This document shows, in pieces, positions 31,122-45,175 of a stretch of DNA of 64,000 nucleotides (the stretch's first letter is position 1; each line of letters begins with the position of its first letter). Position numbers and translations under genes: made by a program. Source of the DNA: Gloeopeniophorella convolvens (Eukaryota; Basidiomycota; Agaricomycetes; Russulales); contig WTXD01000066.1 in the NCBI GenBank assembly GCA_022496205.1, positions 62,001 to 126,000 on the forward strand. Direction: 5' to 3'. Under the pieces are notes generated by a model, which did no database searches, had not been told where the DNA came from, and was given only the letters and a program-made list of their open reading frames with translations.

Positions 31122-32674
31122 ACATGCGGTACTATGCCGTGGAGTTATTGATGATTTGATCCGGGATTCGTTACATGAGTGCGCGCGCGCTCCGTTTCAA
31201 TTTTCCGAACTGACAATGAGCAATTAGATAGCGACTTATCTTTCTCATTGATGACGGTGATGGATGACATCGCGAACAAGACATCTTGAAGAAGTGCGCT
31301 CGAGGTTAGTGGTCTATATCGTTTTGCCGCGGGATTCTGAAAAGCCTGTGTATGCCGCGCGCTGCAATCTTTCGTGTTTGTTCTTCGCAGAACAGCGGCA
31401 TTACGGACAAAGCACGTAGCTCCACCCATCCACGCCGGAGATTGATCCAGGTATCTTTGGTATGGGGCCTTGTCCGAGTTCGTTTTGTTCGGGCGCTGCC
31501 TGAGGGGGCATTATGCTTGGGCTAGCCCCCGTTGGCTAACCGCCAATTCGGTGGGCACGCTCGGTGGGCGTGCTTGCATACGTTACAGTACCAAGTGCTC
31601 TACCATCGTGTCGAACGACATGACATGGCAAGATGTCCACCAAAGTCAACCGTGCTTGGTCTCTGGATACGGAAGGCCTGATGATGAAGATAGTTGGGTG
31701 ATTCCAGGCCCTCCACTTATGCAAAGACTAGTGCGAATTATACACTCAATATGCACTCCAAGAATACGAGCCGTCTTGAGCCGTCGAAGGCCGCTCAGCA
31801 TGTGCATCAATCCGTAACTTTCCCCTTTTGGCAACTTATCACTCTCCGGCCCGAAATGTTGGATTCCCGACTTTCCAGTCTCCTCCCAAGCCTTCCGAGT
31901 GCCCTGACTTGAACTCGAATGTGCTCTTGTTGCTTCGCGGACAATATGTAGCCCCGGACAGAGATCCTCCCCCAATGAAGTAAGTATACACTATCGCGTT
32001 CAGCGTGAGGCTATGCGGCCGCCGCAGTGCCACCCCGCTGGCGATCCCACCTCCCTAGCACTGCGTGCACGACGTCTTACTACTAGAGGCACCCGCCGTA
32101 TGCCACGATCGCGATCCTGAGTAATACGGAAAGTGCCCCTTTCCTGGTATCACGCCGGTACTGACAACCCCTCAGGCTTAATATTCCCTCAGAGGCTCTC
32201 ATAGTCGCCCAGGTACCGCTGATGATGCTACGCTTCCGAGATTAAACCAGGCGCTCGAACGGCCTCCATCGTCTATCACGCGCAGTACTTTGGTCTCTAC
32301 TAGATCACTGTCGGACTTCCCAAGATCTACGGACCGTAGGAACCAAGGAAGTGTAATAAGGCGTAATGTTGGCCTGTGACACTTGGCCCACACACTGATT
32401 GACCAGCGGCTTCTGTGCCGAAAGCGCCCGCTGCCATCATGCACGCTCTAACATGAGTGCGTAGACAGCCGGGCCTCCTCAAGGCGCTGGAGCTGTGCAG
32501 GTCTCGTCTTCCCCACGTCAATGTCCTGCTGACCGATGAATCTGAACAGAGCGTTAACCTGCTGTGTATAAAGCTCCATTCGAGCGTCAGTCATCCCAAG
32601 CCTCTTCCCGGGTACACCTACCCACCCACCCGTCTTCATTTAGTGTACTACTTTCATCTCTCTTCTAGTGTATT
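31122..32674. other. 1.5 kb intergenic region, no gene recognised
   Basis: Only short unrelated frames. The last 60 bases before 32675 are CT-rich, as expected for the leader of the following transporter gene. Confidence 0.4.
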
Positions 32675-34913
32675 ATGGCCAATTTAATGTCTTCCACCCT
32701 TTCTAATGACGTCTCTCATGTTCCTCTTCCTCCATTCATCGCTGCGGGTTCATACGACATGAGCACCACGCGATCCTCACTCACCCTTGTTCCTTCTGCG
32801 CCGGTGGCCGAAAACCAGAAGCATCACTCCAAGGAGAGCAGTACACCAATCCATACAGACGCACCGACAAGCCGGCCAACTCCAAAGGATTGGAGGTTCT
32901 GGTGCATCATTGCATCCCTTGCAATATCTGTCACCCTCACTGCGATTGAGTTTGTAAGTATTAATCGTGCAAAAGAGTATGCCAGCTGACCTAGCACATG
33001 TAGAACGGCATAGGCGCTGCCCTCCCGACGATTGTGAAGGACCTTGGCGGGGAGCAGATCACTTGGGTCGGCTCAGCGTTTACCCTGGGTTCTACCGCGT
33101 TCTTGCCACTCTGCGGCGGCCTGGCTCAGGTACAGTTACTCCCGGATACAATACTATCCATCTTATCAGCTTGACACTGTTTCAGATCTTTGGACGCAGG
33201 CCCATCATGCTCTCCTCCCTGCTTCTATTTGCTTTAGGAAGCGCCATCTCTGGTGCTGCTTCAAGTATGAACATGCTCATTGCGGGTCGTAGTAAGTTTC
33301 ACCCGTAACCTGATGTGGACCACCAATCGCTGATCCATCATAGCCGTCCAGGGCGTAGGCGCCGGAGGCATCACTGCATCAATGCAGATTATCCTCTCTG
33401 ATCTTGTCAGTCTGCGTGAGCGTGGGACATATACAGGACTGATGGCACTGTGAGAAAATCGCCTCCTGCGCCGTGACCCGCACCACTTATCGCACATCAG
33501 CACATGGGCAATAGGTGGCGGCGTCGCCCCAGTCATTGGGGGTTCAATCGCCCAGAGTGGGCATTGGAGGTGGTTCTTCTGTACGTTCTAACAACTGCTG
33601 TTCTTAGCTTTGAGGGCGCATACCAATGATGCGTGCGTAGACCTCAATCTCCCCATATCCGGGTTGGCAGCGCTCCTTATAGCTTGCTTCCTCCATCTGC
33701 GGATTCCCGAAGCGCCTCTCAAAGAGAAATTAGGCCGCATTGATTGGATGTGAGCCGTGATTCCTTACCGATCTGATGCATCTAAGTTCTCTGCAGAGGG
33801 AACGCCCTGGTCATGTCATCGACGACATCCGTCGTGATCGGTCTGACTTGGGGAGGGATCCAGTATCCTTGGAGCTCTGCGCGAGTACTGGTCCCGCTCG
33901 TCCTCGGGATATCCGGCCTCTGCGCCTTCTTGGTTTATGAGTTGGTCTTCTGCAAGGCGCCCAAAGTGTGTCCCGCATTGAATCCCCAGGGACGACTCAT
34001 TCAGTCTCGCTTAGATGCCCATCGTGCTGAAGACTGGATGGACCGGTGCCAGCGGATACCTGCAGCATTTCCTGGTGTCTATGATCCTGACAAGCATCAG
34101 CTGTGAGTGCAATTTTTCCGAGAATTTTGTCAGCGAGATTGACGTAACGCCGCCAAGATTGGTTCCCCACCTATTTCGAAGCTTGCAAGGCTCAAAGCCC
34201 AACGAAGGCAGGCGTCAGTGTATTTGGGCTATCTTACTGCGTCAGCATCACCGCAGTAGCCTCGGGTGTCTTTGTAAAGAAGACTGGGAGGTATCGCGAG
34301 CTGACTTTCATCGCCTGGGCCCTCATGATCATCGGCTCTGGTCTGTGGACGACGCTCCGTGCCGACACCAACGTGTGGCAGTCCATCGGATATCAAATAG
34401 TCCTCGGCGCTGGAATCGGCATCGTATACGTCGTCTCAGTATTTCCGATACTCGCGTCCACTCCTGTGAACCAAAGTGCTCCAGCGCTCGCGTTTTATGT
34501 GTTCTGCAGGAATTTTGCATTCGTGCGCATAGGCTTCCTTTCTTCGCTTCTTCTTTCTGACACGCGCACAGATTTGGGGCGTGACTATTGGCGGCTCCAT
34601 ACTGCAGAATGACCTGAAAAAGAAGCTGCCGGAGGCGGTCGTCTCCCAGCTTCCACAAGGTGCCGAAATCGCCTTCTCCCTCATCCCGACGATCTCTTCG
34701 CTCGACCCACAACTCAAGAGATTGGTCCAGGTGGCCTTCGCCCAATCTCTCAAGTCAGTATGGCAATTCACCCTCGGTATCTCTGTTGCCGGCCTTCTTG
34801 TTAGCCTTGTCATGAAGCAACTCCCGCTTCACACCTATGTCGATAATGAGTGGGGTCGGAACGACACCGTCGTGGAGACATCCCACAATAACGAACCGTC
34901 ATTCTCTGCATAG
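32675..34913 (+). CDS. MFS drug:H+ antiporter, DHA2 (14-helix) type, copy 1
   Basis: Ten exons (32675-32953, 33004-33129, 33186-33291, 33344-33449, 33501-33580, 33641-33749, 33797-33965, 34015-34102, 34158-34522, 34572-34913) give 589 residues; every phase closes. About 75 cytosolic residues precede PKDWRFWCIIASLAISV (helix 1). Family signatures: GEQITWVGSAFTLG, LCGGLAQIFGRRPIML (motif A), AGRTVQGVGAGGI (motif B), TWAIGGGVAPVIGGS (motif C of exporters), WRWFFYLNLPI, then later helices and a hydrophilic tail. Such proteins export drugs, toxins or small metabolites at the plasma membrane using the proton gradient. Paralogues lie at 45.2-47.4 kb and 60.4-62.7 kb. Confidence 0.92.
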
Positions 34914-36061
34914 GCGATTTCTTGTAGGTCGGCCTCAGCTTCGAGCTATCTCGTTGAGTATCGGAGCCAGTTAATATTGGTGAACGATGGCTCAAGTCTG
35001 CGGACCCCGAACCGAGACGCCGATGGACCTCCGAGATCTGGAAGCAATTTTCTGGTCATCGTCCCGAATACCCGTTTTAAAGACCAAGTGGCTCTACGAC
35101 TACTTCTTGTTGACTTCTTGTGCATATCATAATGCTCGCTGCAACACCCTAATTACGAATCACATCACGACTCATCACCGCTGCCTTGCCGCTGCCTACG
35201 TATGTATTACGATGAGACCACACCTTCCTTTTGTACTACTTCCAAGTTCTATTTATTACGGGTTTTTTTGCGTCTTTGACTTGCTTATTGCCGGAAATTG
35301 CATGATAGCGCATTTATAGGCGTTCTGCCAAAACCCCATCGTGGTCGTTGCCAAGTCGTTGCCAGACTCTTACGCACCGGCCCGAATACCCCCGAAACAC
35401 ACCGTGACATAACTGATTACATAATTCGAGGCCGCATTTTGCAGCGCCGTCGCATAAGTACGTTGCCGTAACGTCGCTCATCCCAGGCTCACCAAGAAAC
35501 CTGCCCTACTCAACCTTACTCTGCTCAGCAAGCGAGCTCCCTGCGATCCCAGTCAGCCTCCTCGAATAATCAAACTGCGAAGAATTTTTAGGACAAGTAG
35601 GAAAAGCACGCAGGAAGCTTAGAAGTCGTCTGCTCCTATGAGCGCCTGCGGTCAGGCGAGGAGAAATCCAGAGAAGGCAGGATCGCTGGGGCCATGATGG
35701 GCAGCGCGCCCATGCAGTGCCCATGTCGGCACGTTTGTCCGTTTTGGCGGCGCGCCAACGCTGACCTATTCTTCAGGCTGTTTGGTATGCCCGTCGGACC
35801 CGTCCTTCATCAAGAAGCCACGGGCGCACCTCCAGCGCGCGTCTTTCGAAGCTGCGATCCGTTTCCCCGCGGGCTCATGCGGAAGACTGAGGTTGCTGAC
35901 CGAAGAATTATCTCATCCGGTGCTCGGCTCCTCGCTACTGTTCCTTGGGAGGTGTCGGTCCGGTCGGTCTACAATCTGTCTTTCTCCCATCTGTTTGCAG
36001 CGGCACGCATACCCCCCAGGTTCGCGTTCACGGCTCGCCGACTGTCGCCTGGACAACATCA
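34914..36061. other. 1.1 kb intergenic region
   Basis: 3' flank of transporter copy 1 and 5' flank of the P450. No gene recognised. Confidence 0.4.
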
Positions 36062-38501
36062 ATGGCCATTCTGGAAGTCTTCGTGGCGTGTGTCATTGCC
36101 TTCACTCTCTGGAAGCTCGAGAGGGTTCTCGCGCGTCCAGGATCCCCTCTCTCATCCGTTGCTGGTCCAGAAAAGGAGCACTGGTTGAAAGGTCATCGGG
36201 GCTTTCCTTCTCCAAATGAAATGTTCGCTGAAGTTCGTACCCAGGAAATTACCATCGAATATTCATAGACGGGCTGGAGTACAACCTAGAGTTGGCACAG
36301 CGATATGGAGGGGTTGTGAAGATTCACGCATTGCTCGGGGTGAGTTGCCACGCTCGTGCGATTCTGGAAGTCTGACCTCGGTCTCAGCAAGAGCAACTTT
36401 ACGTCTCCGATCCTCTTGCCCTGCATCACATCGTCGTGAAAGAGCAACACATCTATACAGAGACGGACATGTTCATCATGTGCGCGATTCTAACATCAGA
36501 TACACGCTGAAGCCTAAAGCGTTGTTCCAGGGGCAACAAGCTCATCTTTGGGGAGGGCCTTATATCCACTCTCGGTACGATTCATCATGCTCATGCTGCG
36601 AGGCTCGAGCTTAACATGCCGAATAGGCGAACAACACAGGAAGCAACGCAAGATGCTGAACCCCGTCTTCTCTCTCGCGAACATGCGAGAGTTGCTGCCA
36701 ATGATTCAGCCCATAGCCAGCAAGATGCGCTCTGTGCTTCTTTCTCAACTTCCGGCCAATGGTGGTAAGCGGGTTGGCTTTTACAACGTCGTCAGCACCT
36801 ACCGTTCGATGAAGAATCACAGGAGATTGATGTCCTTCCTTGGATGTCGCGAGGAACTCTCGAGTACATCTGCCAAGCCGGCTTAGGATACACATTCAAT
36901 GCACTCGAACCCACCCGAAGCCACCGCTTTGCAGAATCTATCAAAAGCCTTGCGTATGTCATTAATGTTGGCATTTTGCTTGCTCTGACATGATATAGTC
37001 CGGCAGCGCTGCGCCTGATTTTGTTGCGGCCATTCGTTCCTTTGGTCGTGCGCAAACTCTCGTTGCGCTGGAGGAACAAGTTGGTGGATTGGTTCCCCAT
37101 CGAGGCCTTACGTGATCTTCGTCACATTGTCAACAGCATGGATCAGGCCAGCCGGAAAATCTTCTTCGAGAAGAAGTCCGAGCTGGAGAATGGACCCACG
37201 AATGTCAGCGACAATACCATAAAGAGTGAAGGCAACTTGGGCGACCGAATGGGAGGCAAAGATATTATGAGCATTCTGCGTGAGCACACACAACCCTACC
37301 CCAATGGCGCCTATTCAATTACATGATTAGTCAAGGCGAATGCGTCTTCCGATCCTGCCGAAAAGCTGACAGAGGATGAGCTCCTCGGTCAGATGAAGTA
37401 CGTATCCCATCTACACGCACCTTCGCCTGAGCTCTTACGGTCTGCAGCACCATTATCTTCGCAGGATTCGAGACGTCGACGAACGCCATTTCGCGTCTAC
37501 TTCATATCATCGCGTCTAGGCCAGACGTACAGGCTCGTCTCCGTGGCGAGCTGCGTCGTGCTAAGCTCGACTACGCTGCATCTCGCGATATCCCAGTCAA
37601 TGGGGACTGGAGTGACATCGAGCTAGCGTATGACATGTTGATGTCTCTCCCCTATCTCGATGCGGTGGTCCGCGAAACGTTACGCGTGTATCCGCCGACT
37701 TCACTCCTCAGCAGGACGTATGTACTTCTACTTCCCTAGGGCGGTGGTAGGAGTTTGACTTTCTCGAAAGGGCACGAGAGACAACGACGCTCCCGTTGCA
37801 GTATCCCATTCTCAGTTCGGCAGGCGAAGAAATGAAGTCAGTCGTCGTGCCGCAAGGCACAACCGTGATCATGTCCATCCTCGCTGCAAACCACAATAAG
37901 GCGGTCTGGGGTGAGGATGCATCAGAATGGCGCCCTGAACGCTGGCTCAGCGCGTCCGGCTCGCGCATCCGGTATGGCCAAGGCCAAGAGCTCGACGGAA
38001 CGTTGGGCGACACAGCGGAGGGCGCAGCTGAGGTAACACCAGGCAGCCGGGGCGGTGTGAAGTACCCTGGTGTCTATGCATCAATGTGAGCGCTACATCC
38101 CTGCTCCTGCTTGGGGCTTTGCTGATGACTCGAGACAGGATGACGTTCCTCGGTGGCGGTCGCGCCTGCATGTGCGTGACCTACATCGTGCTTCGCATAT
38201 CCCAACTGATCTGGTCCCTAGCGGCTTCAAATTCGCAGAGATGGAGATCAGTGAGAACCCTTTCCTCATAATACTCTTTGATACATTACTCATTTACGCC
38301 GCAGAGCAAATCATCACTACTCTCATCTCGAGCATGCACTTCTCGCTGCCAACATCTACAGATGAGCATGGGAACCAGAAGGAAATTTACTGGATGATGA
38401 ATGGTCTACAGACCCCAGTCGTGCGACCGCCCCTGGGCGACGGCAGGACCTCGCAAGTGCCCCTGAGCATTCGACTCGTGCGTGGGGAGGACTTTTCTTA
38501 G
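36062..38501 (+). CDS. Cytochrome P450 monooxygenase (agaricomycete type)
   Basis: Thirteen exons give 609 residues: 36062-36191, 36245-36339, 36388-36479, 36531-36574, 36627-36772, 36823-36953, 36999-37279, 37331-37397, 37448-37717, 37771-38085, 38139-38171, 38222-38250 and 38305-38501. A membrane anchor (LEVFVACVIAFTLWKLERVL) leads. Landmarks: GEGLISTLGEQHRKQRKMLN (C-helix), FAGFETST (I-helix oxygen-activation motif), VRETLRVYPP (ExxR), WRPERW and the haem loop FLGGGRACIG with its Cys ligand. The fifth donor (GTTGGC at 36773) is weak and the join there is the least certain. It would act in the endoplasmic reticulum with a P450 reductase. The sequence style recalls the large CYP5150-like families of mushroom fungi, but the family assignment is tentative and the substrate unknown. 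Confidence 0.9.
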
Positions 38502-39135
38502 CAGAACGTTGTTTTGTCTCAATTAAACGACCCCCATGTGTACACCGCTTTGCGGAGGCGGCTCTCCGCCTGTGCAACTTCTTCCACCGGTGTGCCTCGG
38601 CTTTTCTAATGACGGAGATCCTAAGAACAACTGGCAGGGACTATTATACATGGACGCTTTGGAGACGCTGGGCTCGGACACGCTTCGATGTATACCACTG
38701 GCACGACCAAGGGCACGACTGCCGAGAAGAGGCATGAGTAGCGTAAGGACTGCGCGGGTGGCCTCGCATACCCAATGTCGTAACATAATATCGACACCAC
38801 TACGCTGTGGGATTGTTGCTGGGTACAGGAGTGGTCAAAGCGCATGCACTGTGACCCTTGAGTGTCATGATATGGAGGAGTTTCAATAGATTCTTCGGGA
38901 GCAGCGCCACTGAACAGGCTGAGAACTGTGCTGAATAAGCAGAGGAGGACTGTCGGACCGGGTCCCCGGTCCCCCCGTAACCCCGAAAGTGTTCCGGTTC
39001 CGGTGTGAGCTCATCGCGAGCCCGACACTCACGGGCACAGCAAGGCCGCGCGGGCGCAGCGTCATGTCCTTCATTCGTCGTATTTGACTTCCAGAACCTC
39101 ATCTCACATCGACATTCATGAGCCTATAGGCGGCC
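38502..39135. other. Intergenic between P450 and MED12
   Basis: About 630 bases. No gene recognised; it should contain the MED12 promoter. Confidence 0.4.
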
Positions 39136-42100
39136 ATGCGCTCGGCGAGACAAGTCAGGCCACCCTTGCAACTCCAGGTGGCCCGTCCGCCGGACTGGCT
39201 ACCTGAAGCGCATACCACTGCGGATTTAGGTGCGTTCTGTTCGTCTGAAGGGAGGTTCGGACCTCCACGGATGGGGCGGATGTCTGGCGTGACGTAGTGG
39301 TTCCATGTTTTCGGCGCGTACGTCTGCTCTGCGGTGATGCTGACGTGGTCGGTGTGCAGGTCGTTTTGGATACCATTTTCCGCGCCCCGGACAGGAGGAG
39401 GATATCTTGACGGAAACGAATGTGAAGGATGGCTTGCAACTACCAGCCCCAGTTGCCGTGTGTATTTTGTTCTATACTCGATTCCTTTGCTGACAACGAG
39501 TTGGACCAGGCTGAAACATGGGGGGCACTGGAGACCTTCCGACGGCGCTCCAAGGAGGGCGATACCGTTGCTGAGCTGGAGGACCTGATGAACCAGATTT
39601 TTGCTCGCCGCGCAGATGCTGTCGCGATCCCGTACGTCGCCTGTGTCCTATCATGCAGACATATGGTCTTACAGACCAAAAAACATGGGTTTTGACAGGC
39701 TACAAACATTCCGCATGCCCCAGCGTGTCACCCTCAACGACTCAAAGAGGCTCGCATGGTTCACCGACCTCGCAGATCCTTCTGTACCTCTGCACAAACT
39801 TGGCAAGAGCGTCCCGCACGGCGCAAAGGGACAGGACCTCCTCGACTTGCTCCACGCTCACAACGTCGCCATCCCACGAGCTGTCTGGTTCCTCCGCGTG
39901 TTCGGCGCCAACGAGGTTGCTGCCCTACGCCACAAACCGGCATACGATCCGACACAGTACAGCGTCGAGTGGGCAGGTGTTGTGACAGGCTACCTGAAGA
40001 AGCAACTGGGTGACATCATTCTACCGAGTGCACCTAGGCCCGGCCTCAATATCAAGAGCACTTTCCGGAGCGTTTTGGCTGACGGCGATACGAGGGCACG
40101 ATGGATATCCAAGTTTACGTACAGGTGGGATACTTCCACTGTCCAGAGACGGTGCCAGATAAACTGACCTGCATAGTCTTGACCTTCTTCGGAGCTTCTA
40201 TTCAGAGGGTCTGGTGGACAATAGGACGTTTCTGACGTGGTTGGTATTGCAAATGTGCACGTGTAATCTGGCGCAAGTAGGATTTGTGGCCCGCCTCGCA
40301 GACGAGTATCTCGACGGGATCCTTGCCTGCCGTGCTCTCTCCAGACCTTTTGTCGACGCCTGTCTCTGCAAGATCTCCGAGGTGAAAGCTTCCGCTATCT
40401 AGCCACGGACTGTGCTGACGGTCAATCCAGATCAGGAGCTCTTCAGCAAGAGAACACCTTCCATCTGTAGAGAGCTCTCTCAGAGTGTTCTTACAAGTGC
40501 GTATGCATTTGCTCACTTGCTTTGGCGCACTAACACAAGCTATCAGCGCGCTTGTCTTGTCATACCCGACGCATTTATCTCCCCACGAATGTGGATCACG
40601 CACTCAGCACTTCTGCACGAAATCTTGAACGGCAGCCCCAGACCTAATACGAACACACACCCTACCGACACTGTCTATGCTATGCTCACGGACAATTTTG
40701 CGGACATCCAGAAACGCAATGACGCAATGTGGTTCCGTAATCTTCCACCGCGTGTGCTTGCGCGACTCACCGAGGCCGTTGCGGACGTCACTGTATGCGC
40801 GTCACCTTACTTCCTCGTCTCACGTAACTGACCCTCCCACGCGCGCAGAAACTTAACTCTATCGGTCCCTTAACCGAGCTCGAGACGTTCGCCTTCTTCG
40901 ATGGTGGTATCGAGAGCAAGCAGCTCTTCGCCGCGAAACTGGATCGCCTGCTCACGTGGTCTGTCACGCCGCTGCAGTTCGGCGACCACCGCCCGTACGT
41001 CGCCGCGACAGTCCTGCGGCGCGCGCGGGCACAGTGGGGCGCGCGGGCGGCGCGGCGCAACTCAGCGGCGCCTGACGGGCGGCTGCAAGACCTACTGTTC
41101 GAGTGGCTCGATCGCGACGACGACTGCCGCGACGTCACGTGGATCGCGCTGCTGTTCGGCGAGCTCGTCCGCAACGAGCTTTTCTCGTACGCTGGGTACG
41201 TGCAGCGCCTCATCGCGCGGTGCGAGCCGGGGTTGCTGTACTCTGAGGTATGTGTTCCTCATGCTCGAAGGGTCGAGCTCATGTTGATGAATCCCGGTGT
41301 CCAGGAGAAGGGGTCGAGGCACCGCGAATTCCTGCGGTGCATCCCTCTGCATAATTCGACGCCTGCGATCGTAAACCAGCGCCGCGTGACGTTGTATGGC
41401 GTGCGAGCGCGCGACACGCCTGAGGAGAGCAATGAGCGCGAGATGCGCAGGGAGGTTCGGCTCGTGTTTCCGGAGCTTTTCAACCCGGGTACGCCACCGT
41501 CTCCTTATTTATATTCGAGCACGGCTGAGTTGTGTGCTGGGTACAGACGCTGCCAGTGGGCCGGCACCGCTCCCGTCGAGCTGTACTACACTGCTGAGTG
41601 CTCCGCGGTACCAGCAGGTCAGGACGACTAGGCAATGGTTCCTGCCACTGCTTCTGAAGCAACTTCCCAAGTAAGCGCATTAACCTGGTCTCCCGCGGTG
41701 CACGTACTCATTGTCTTCCAGTTTCCTCCAAAGCCCGATGACGCACGGCATCTTTGCGAGGGTATATTGCGTGGCAGTCGATCTGATGGCACAAGTCAAG
41801 TCTTATCGCGCCATCCTCGAGGTTAGCGAGCTTCCGTCTATCTGTCATATCGCACCATCTAAGGTATCTTTCAAGCTGAGCTTGGGCGTTCTGGAGCAAC
41901 CCTGTACCCCAGAATGTCTGACCATCGTTATGGAGGTGCTCCGGCGCTATTCATCGGTTTGGGCCGGCATGGGAGTCCTGCGAGAGATTGCGTCGGCGCT
42001 CTACGCCGCGGACCAGGGATGCAAGGCTCGCGGGGCACATTGCCGCGCCTTGTTGGCACTACTCGTGGAGATGGATGCCGGGCGTTATCTCGACGTTACG

Positions 42101-44775
42101 GCTCGCAAGAATGTAGAGATGGAGATTACAAACTACGCTCAGGTACCATCCCTTTCCTTCGCGCAGCACCTGGTTCTGTTTCTGATAGGTTTTTTTGCAA
42201 GGCTCTGCGTCCGTCCGGTGGCGAAGGAGATCCGTGCCCCAGGAAGCTTCCCGAAATCCTCCTGCTCTCGAATGACCCAAGGCCCGACGCCGCCTACCTC
42301 CTCGCCAACAACCTCTGGTTCCACTACCACAAGTCGCCGAACTGGGCCTGGTGTATATGGGACAACACTTTCGCCGCGCTGCGCGTCAAAGTCAACCCCG
42401 ACCTCCCGCATGACGCGCGTTACGCAAACTTCCTGTTGCACATCGACCAGCACCTCCCGAGCGGGCTCGACGAGCACGTCGCGCGGTGGTTCCAGGACAC
42501 CGGCATCGCGGAGCTCGTGACGATCGACAGCGACGCGTGGACGAGCGTGACGCTGACGCTGCTGCACCTCGTCGTGCAGGGCGTGCTCGCGACGACGACG
42601 GTCCTGCAGGGCCTCGTGTACCCGCTCTGGGGGCACGCGCTCGCGGCAGGCGCGCCCGAGTGCGCGGTCTACCTCCGCGCTGCGCACGACATCTTCGCGC
42701 GCCTCGTGCTGTGCGGCGAGGACGACTGGGCGGGCGACTTCACCGAGCTGCAGCGCGTGCGCGCGCGGCGGCAGGACGTATTCTGCGCGCCGAACCTGTC
42801 GCTGCTCGTCGGCGCAATCCCGACGCTCGTCTTTCTCGAGCACGCGCCGCACGTCCCTGCAGAACTGCGCCAGCGCGCCGCGGTGCTGCGCGATGCCGTC
42901 TGCGGCACGGTCGAGTTCCGCCAGGGCATATACCGCGACCTCAACGCCGTGCGGGACGCGTTCGACAAGTCCCTGCAGTACGACGCGCTGGAGGAGAGTC
43001 TCGTGGAGCCGCTGATGGATGCGCTGCGTCTGATACTTAACGTGACGCGCACAGGTCAGTTCGCGACGTTGCTTGGCATCTCATGACTGAATAGTGCAAC
43101 AGACACCGCGACGATTGGGTCCTCGGAGTGGCTGGACACGTCAGCGCTGCTGAGCCCGTGGAAGCTCGCAGCGACGACTATCGAAGTGCAATTCTCGCTG
43201 AAGCAGATGGGCGAGAGGCTCGCGCTCGGCACGCCGAACCGGAACACCAAGGTCGACAGACTGATTGCCAAGTTCATGCATCACCATATGTCAACAGAGG
43301 AAGCCGACTTTGTGGCTGAGATGGCTCGTGGTGTAGGACCGACGATAGCATGCAAGGTGCGTTCCTATACCGTTCCAGCGTAACTATGGCTAATTCTTGG
43401 AGCAGTTTGTGAACACAGGGTTCACGTGCATTGCTGATATCCTCAAGGGTGCACAAACACCTCTGACCAGCCAAGGCGTTCGAGAGATACTCGACGTGGC
43501 TAGCGAACAACTCCGCCTACTCGCCCACGTGGTCGAGCTCGCAAGAGACGACCAAACGGCACTGCCCGTCGTCGATCCTGTGGCGCAGGACGGGTTCATC
43601 GAGGCGCTCGCGGGCAAGATCCAGGCATTCGAGATCCTCCTTGCTCAACCCACACCAGAGTCGGACGTTTTGCCCGAGCAGGCGACGCAAGGCGCTATCC
43701 TGATGGCGCGCTTGCTCCAGTTCAATATGGCATTCCGCGGCGTTTGGACGCCGAAGGCGCGGTCTCTCAGCGATAGTTTGTGCAAGTCTGTCTTCAATCT
43801 GGCGCTGGTGAGTCCCGGCTGCCTACGGAAAGTGCATCCCAACTGAGTAACGCCAGGCTCATGGCGCCGGCGACCATCTTAACACCGCTACTTTCCCACT
43901 CTTCCTTGATACTTTCATGTACCTTGTTGATGGTGAGCCGGGGAACGCGGCATCTTATGATTAAACCATACAAATTGACCTTTTCAGAACTCGCATCTGA
44001 CACAAAGTCTAGCTCAGCTGACATTTTCCGTAACTACCCACGGATCCACCTCGCAGAACTTCCACCAGATATGCCTGCCGAGTATCGGCAACAACTCCGC
44101 TGCCTCCTTCCCTATCCTCCCTCGCATGACAGCGTATCTGATCTGGCATACGCTTCTCGTGATGCCTCAGGGAAAACCATCCTCGGACCATCGGTCGTCA
44201 ATCGACCTTGGGAGTGGGTGGAGAGCCTGGGAGACCAGGCGCCGGGCGAGGCGTCCACCGAAGGTGGCATCCGCAACAACGCATCTCTGCCTCTTGAACT
44301 CTTCGCCGCCCGCGCAACAGGCGACAGTGTGCGCTCGGAGAAACTCCCGCGGGGCTTCCACGACGGGCTGGGGGGCGAGAGCGTGTTCGCACGCGACTGG
44401 GCGGAGACGCGGATCGCGCTCGCGGACGAGCACCCAGCACGGCGTGAGGACGAGGACACGCTCGGCGCGCTCCCCGCATTCGGCGCGGCGCGCATGGGCA
44501 TGTCGCCCGCGTCTCCTGCGCGCTCGCGCCAGTCCGCGGCGTCCTCGCGCCTGCAGAGCCCCGCGCAGCAGTCCTTCACGCGCGCCTCCGGCTCGCGGTC
44601 CGACGACCCGATCGACGTCGACCGCTCGTCCGCGGGCAGCAGGCAGCCGGGGAAACGCAAGGCGTCGACGATCAGCCTCGACTCCGACATCGAGATTGTC
44701 GAAAGCCCACCCGTGGTGAAGAAGGCAAAAGGGAAGGCTGCTACCTCGGCCAAGCCGCGCGCGAAGAAGAAATGA
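39136..44775 (+). CDS. MED12: Mediator subunit 12 (SRB8), CDK8 kinase module
   Basis: Large multi-exon gene of roughly 1,500 residues. The start (exon 39136-39229, RPPDWLPEAHTTADLG) followed by GRFGYHFPRPGQEEDIL and NVKDGLQLPAP is the typical fungal Srb8 N-terminus. The Med12 domain follows: GFDRLQTFRMPQRVTLNDSK, DLADPSVPLHKLGKSVPHG and LLDLLHAHNVAIPRAVWF. Further on come RHREFLRCIPL with QRRVTLYGVR (LCEWAV region), long helical segments, and near the end NRPWEWVESLG. The C-terminus is Ser/Arg-rich and ends in a basic KKAKGKAATSAKPRAKKK stretch that looks like a nuclear localisation signal. Introns are 45-60 bases except intron 1 (39230-39359, 130 bases). MED12 activates CDK8-cyclin C and gates Mediator contact with RNA polymerase II. 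Not every exon border was traced. Confidence 0.9.
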
Positions 44776-45175
44776 AGTGTCGACGAGTCACCAGATTCTT
44801 GTCTCCCGTATCTTTGGACTAGTTTGGATTCAGCATGCTCTACTTGTTCTCTCTTCAGTTTCTCGCCATCTGTCTGTAATTTAAGTCATTCTTCCTGTAT
44901 GTAGCATAACAATGGCCTTACGTTATAGAACCTCATTGAATTTGTAACAGTCGCCGCGAGAGATGCCAGTCTTCAGGTCAATGGGCAAGTTGGGTGTTAT
45001 AGGTAGAGTGTCATAAATCAAGATTACATAGGGCAGTACAGGAATTCCGCCTATATACAATTCCTGCCAATAGTGTCCATCAATATACAGTGTCCGGAGT
45101 ATAGTCGCGTGAATGAATGTGGGGTTGTAGAGTGCGCAAGCGCGCAGATCAAGAAAAAGCACGAGGGTTGATGGC
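44776..45175. other. Convergent intergenic region
   Basis: About 400 bases between the stops of MED12 (plus) and transporter copy 2 (minus). AT-richer than its surroundings; no gene. Confidence 0.4.

Noticed and set aside
24501..38501. Secondary-metabolite gene cluster
   Set aside because: No polyketide synthase, NRPS, terpene synthase or DMATS gene in the window.
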